Below, piece after piece: positions 48,603 through 48,970 of a stretch of 48,970 bases of DNA. The notes under the pieces are model-generated. The model was not told the origin of the DNA. It did no database searches and saw only the letters and a list, made by a program, of their open reading frames with translations. The DNA comes from an uncultured Microbacteriaceae bacterium (GTDB lineage Bacteria; Actinomycetota; Actinomycetes; Actinomycetales; Microbacteriaceae), in assembly GCA_946481135.1 (NCBI GenBank), contig CAMLMQ010000002.1, forward strand, positions 1-48,970, read 5' to 3'. Both the position numbers and the translations under genes were made by a program. Position 1 is the first letter of the stretch, and each line of letters opens with the position of its first letter.

Positions 48603-48970
48603 ATGCCCATCCTCGGCACCGGCATCCAGGAAGGCCTCCTGCTCAAGCCCGTCACCTACAAGTGGGCGATGGACCTCTACGAGCAGGCCGTGGCGAACAC
48701 CTGGTTCCCCAACGAGATCCAGCTCGGCGAGGACATCGCCGACTTCAAGAAGATGACGGATGAGGAGCGCCACGCGATCACGTTCCTCATGTCGTACTTC
48801 AACCCGTCGGAGCTGCTCGTCAACAAGGCGCTCGCGTTCGGCGTCTACCCCTACATCAACGCCCCCGAGGCCCACCTCTACCTCGCGAAGCAGATGTGGG
48901 AGGAGGCCAACCACTGCATGTCGTTCGAGTACGTGCTCGAGACGTTCCCGATCGACCGCAACGAGGCCTA
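48603..48970 (+). CDS. nrdB: Ribonucleoside-diphosphate reductase subunit beta, N-terminal part
   Basis: The R2 subunit that carries the radical-generating metal centre. The visible 122 residues begin MPILGTGIQEGLLLKPVTYK and run through FPNEIQLGEDIADFKKM to HLYLAKQMWEEANHCMSFEY. WEEANH contains the Glu-x-x-His metal ligands of helix C, preceded by the DIADF Asp/Glu region. It runs off the right edge of the window, so the tyrosyl-radical site cannot be checked. Start chosen at ATG 48603, 29 bases after the CxxC ORF; no strong ribosome site. Co-transcribed with nrdA under NrdR. Confidence 0.93.
   Translation, partial: MPILGTGIQEGLLLKPVTYKWAMDLYEQAVANTWFPNEIQLGEDIADFKKMTDEERHAITFLMSYFNPSELLVNKALAFGVYPYINAPEAHLYLAKQMWEEANHCMSFEYVLETFPIDRNEA

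Noticed and set aside
45965..48655. An ~896-codon open frame antisense to nrdA
   Set aside because: It mirrors the codon structure of nrdA in GC-rich DNA (Arg/Asp/Val-rich, low complexity), has no recognisable domain and spans the intergenic control region. It is a shadow.
1..48970. CRISPR arrays, prophage genes or toxin-antitoxin pairs
   Set aside because: No regularly spaced repeats, phage structural genes or typical small toxin pairs are visible; the only ordered repeats are the hairpin elements listed.

Overview
The window is about 49 kb of very GC-rich, densely packed DNA with many GTG starts and ATGA/GTGA stop-start overlaps. It is chromosomal DNA of a high-GC actinobacterium. The housekeeping context (galU, a RimJ-like acetyltransferase and a SepX/GLPR-like membrane protein; an NrdR-controlled class I ribonucleotide reductase) and the style of the intergenic repeats suggest family Microbacteriaceae. 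I cannot assign a genus from sequence alone.

Layout. (1) 1-8046, core: 3' end of galU, acetyltransferase, two small membrane proteins, tRNA-Ala(CGC), a saccharopine-dehydrogenase-like oxidoreductase, an SRPBCC protein with a phytoene-desaturase-like flavoprotein, and a flotillin (SPFH) gene. (2) About 8047-29453, a catabolic block of 18 genes: VOC protein, three KstD-like flavin desaturases, a LivKHMGF-type ABC importer with fused LivM-LivG, two alpha/beta hydrolases, an IclR regulator, two SDRs, an MhpA-like flavin hydroxylase, an extradiol dioxygenase, the complete lower meta-cleavage route (hydratase, acylating acetaldehyde dehydrogenase, aldolase) and an EthD-like protein. (3) 29454-35153, core again: a truncated second copy of the flotillin 3' end, a deazaflavin-dependent nitroreductase-family gene with an apparent frameshift, a pseudo-receiver/PIG-L fusion, and a symporter-DUF485-LytTR-histidine kinase operon. 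(4) 35326-45741: divergent DUF485-ActP symporter, DEAD-box helicase, dihydroxybenzoate-decarboxylase-like amidohydrolase with divergent IclR, DUF4349 lipoprotein, a small charged protein, an alpha/beta hydrolase and two convergent MFS transporters. (5) 45742-48970: DnaA box and paired NrdR boxes, then nrdA, a 34-codon ORF carrying the CxxC tail expected at the end of NrdA, and the start of nrdB.

The most striking structure is that the catabolic block lies exactly between two copies of the last ~160 bp of the flotillin gene, 21,567 bp apart and in the same orientation. The left copy completes the intact gene; the right copy is a headless remnant. This marks a horizontally acquired or rearranged catabolic island. 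Inside it, four upstream regions carry variants of one motif (TGCATTAT / ATAATGCA), a plausible operator for the island's own IclR regulator, so the block probably acts as one regulon.

Pathway model (inference): the ABC importer brings in a small carboxylated or alicyclic substrate. The three KstD-like flavoproteins and the SDRs oxidise and desaturate its ring towards a phenol. The MhpA-like hydroxylase makes a catechol, the extradiol dioxygenase opens the ring, an alpha/beta hydrolase cleaves the product, and the hydratase, aldolase and acylating dehydrogenase release pyruvate and acetyl-CoA. The substrate cannot be named from sequence. The combination of multiple ring desaturases with a meta-cleavage pathway and no visible ring-hydroxylating oxygenase is the best candidate here for an undescribed system.
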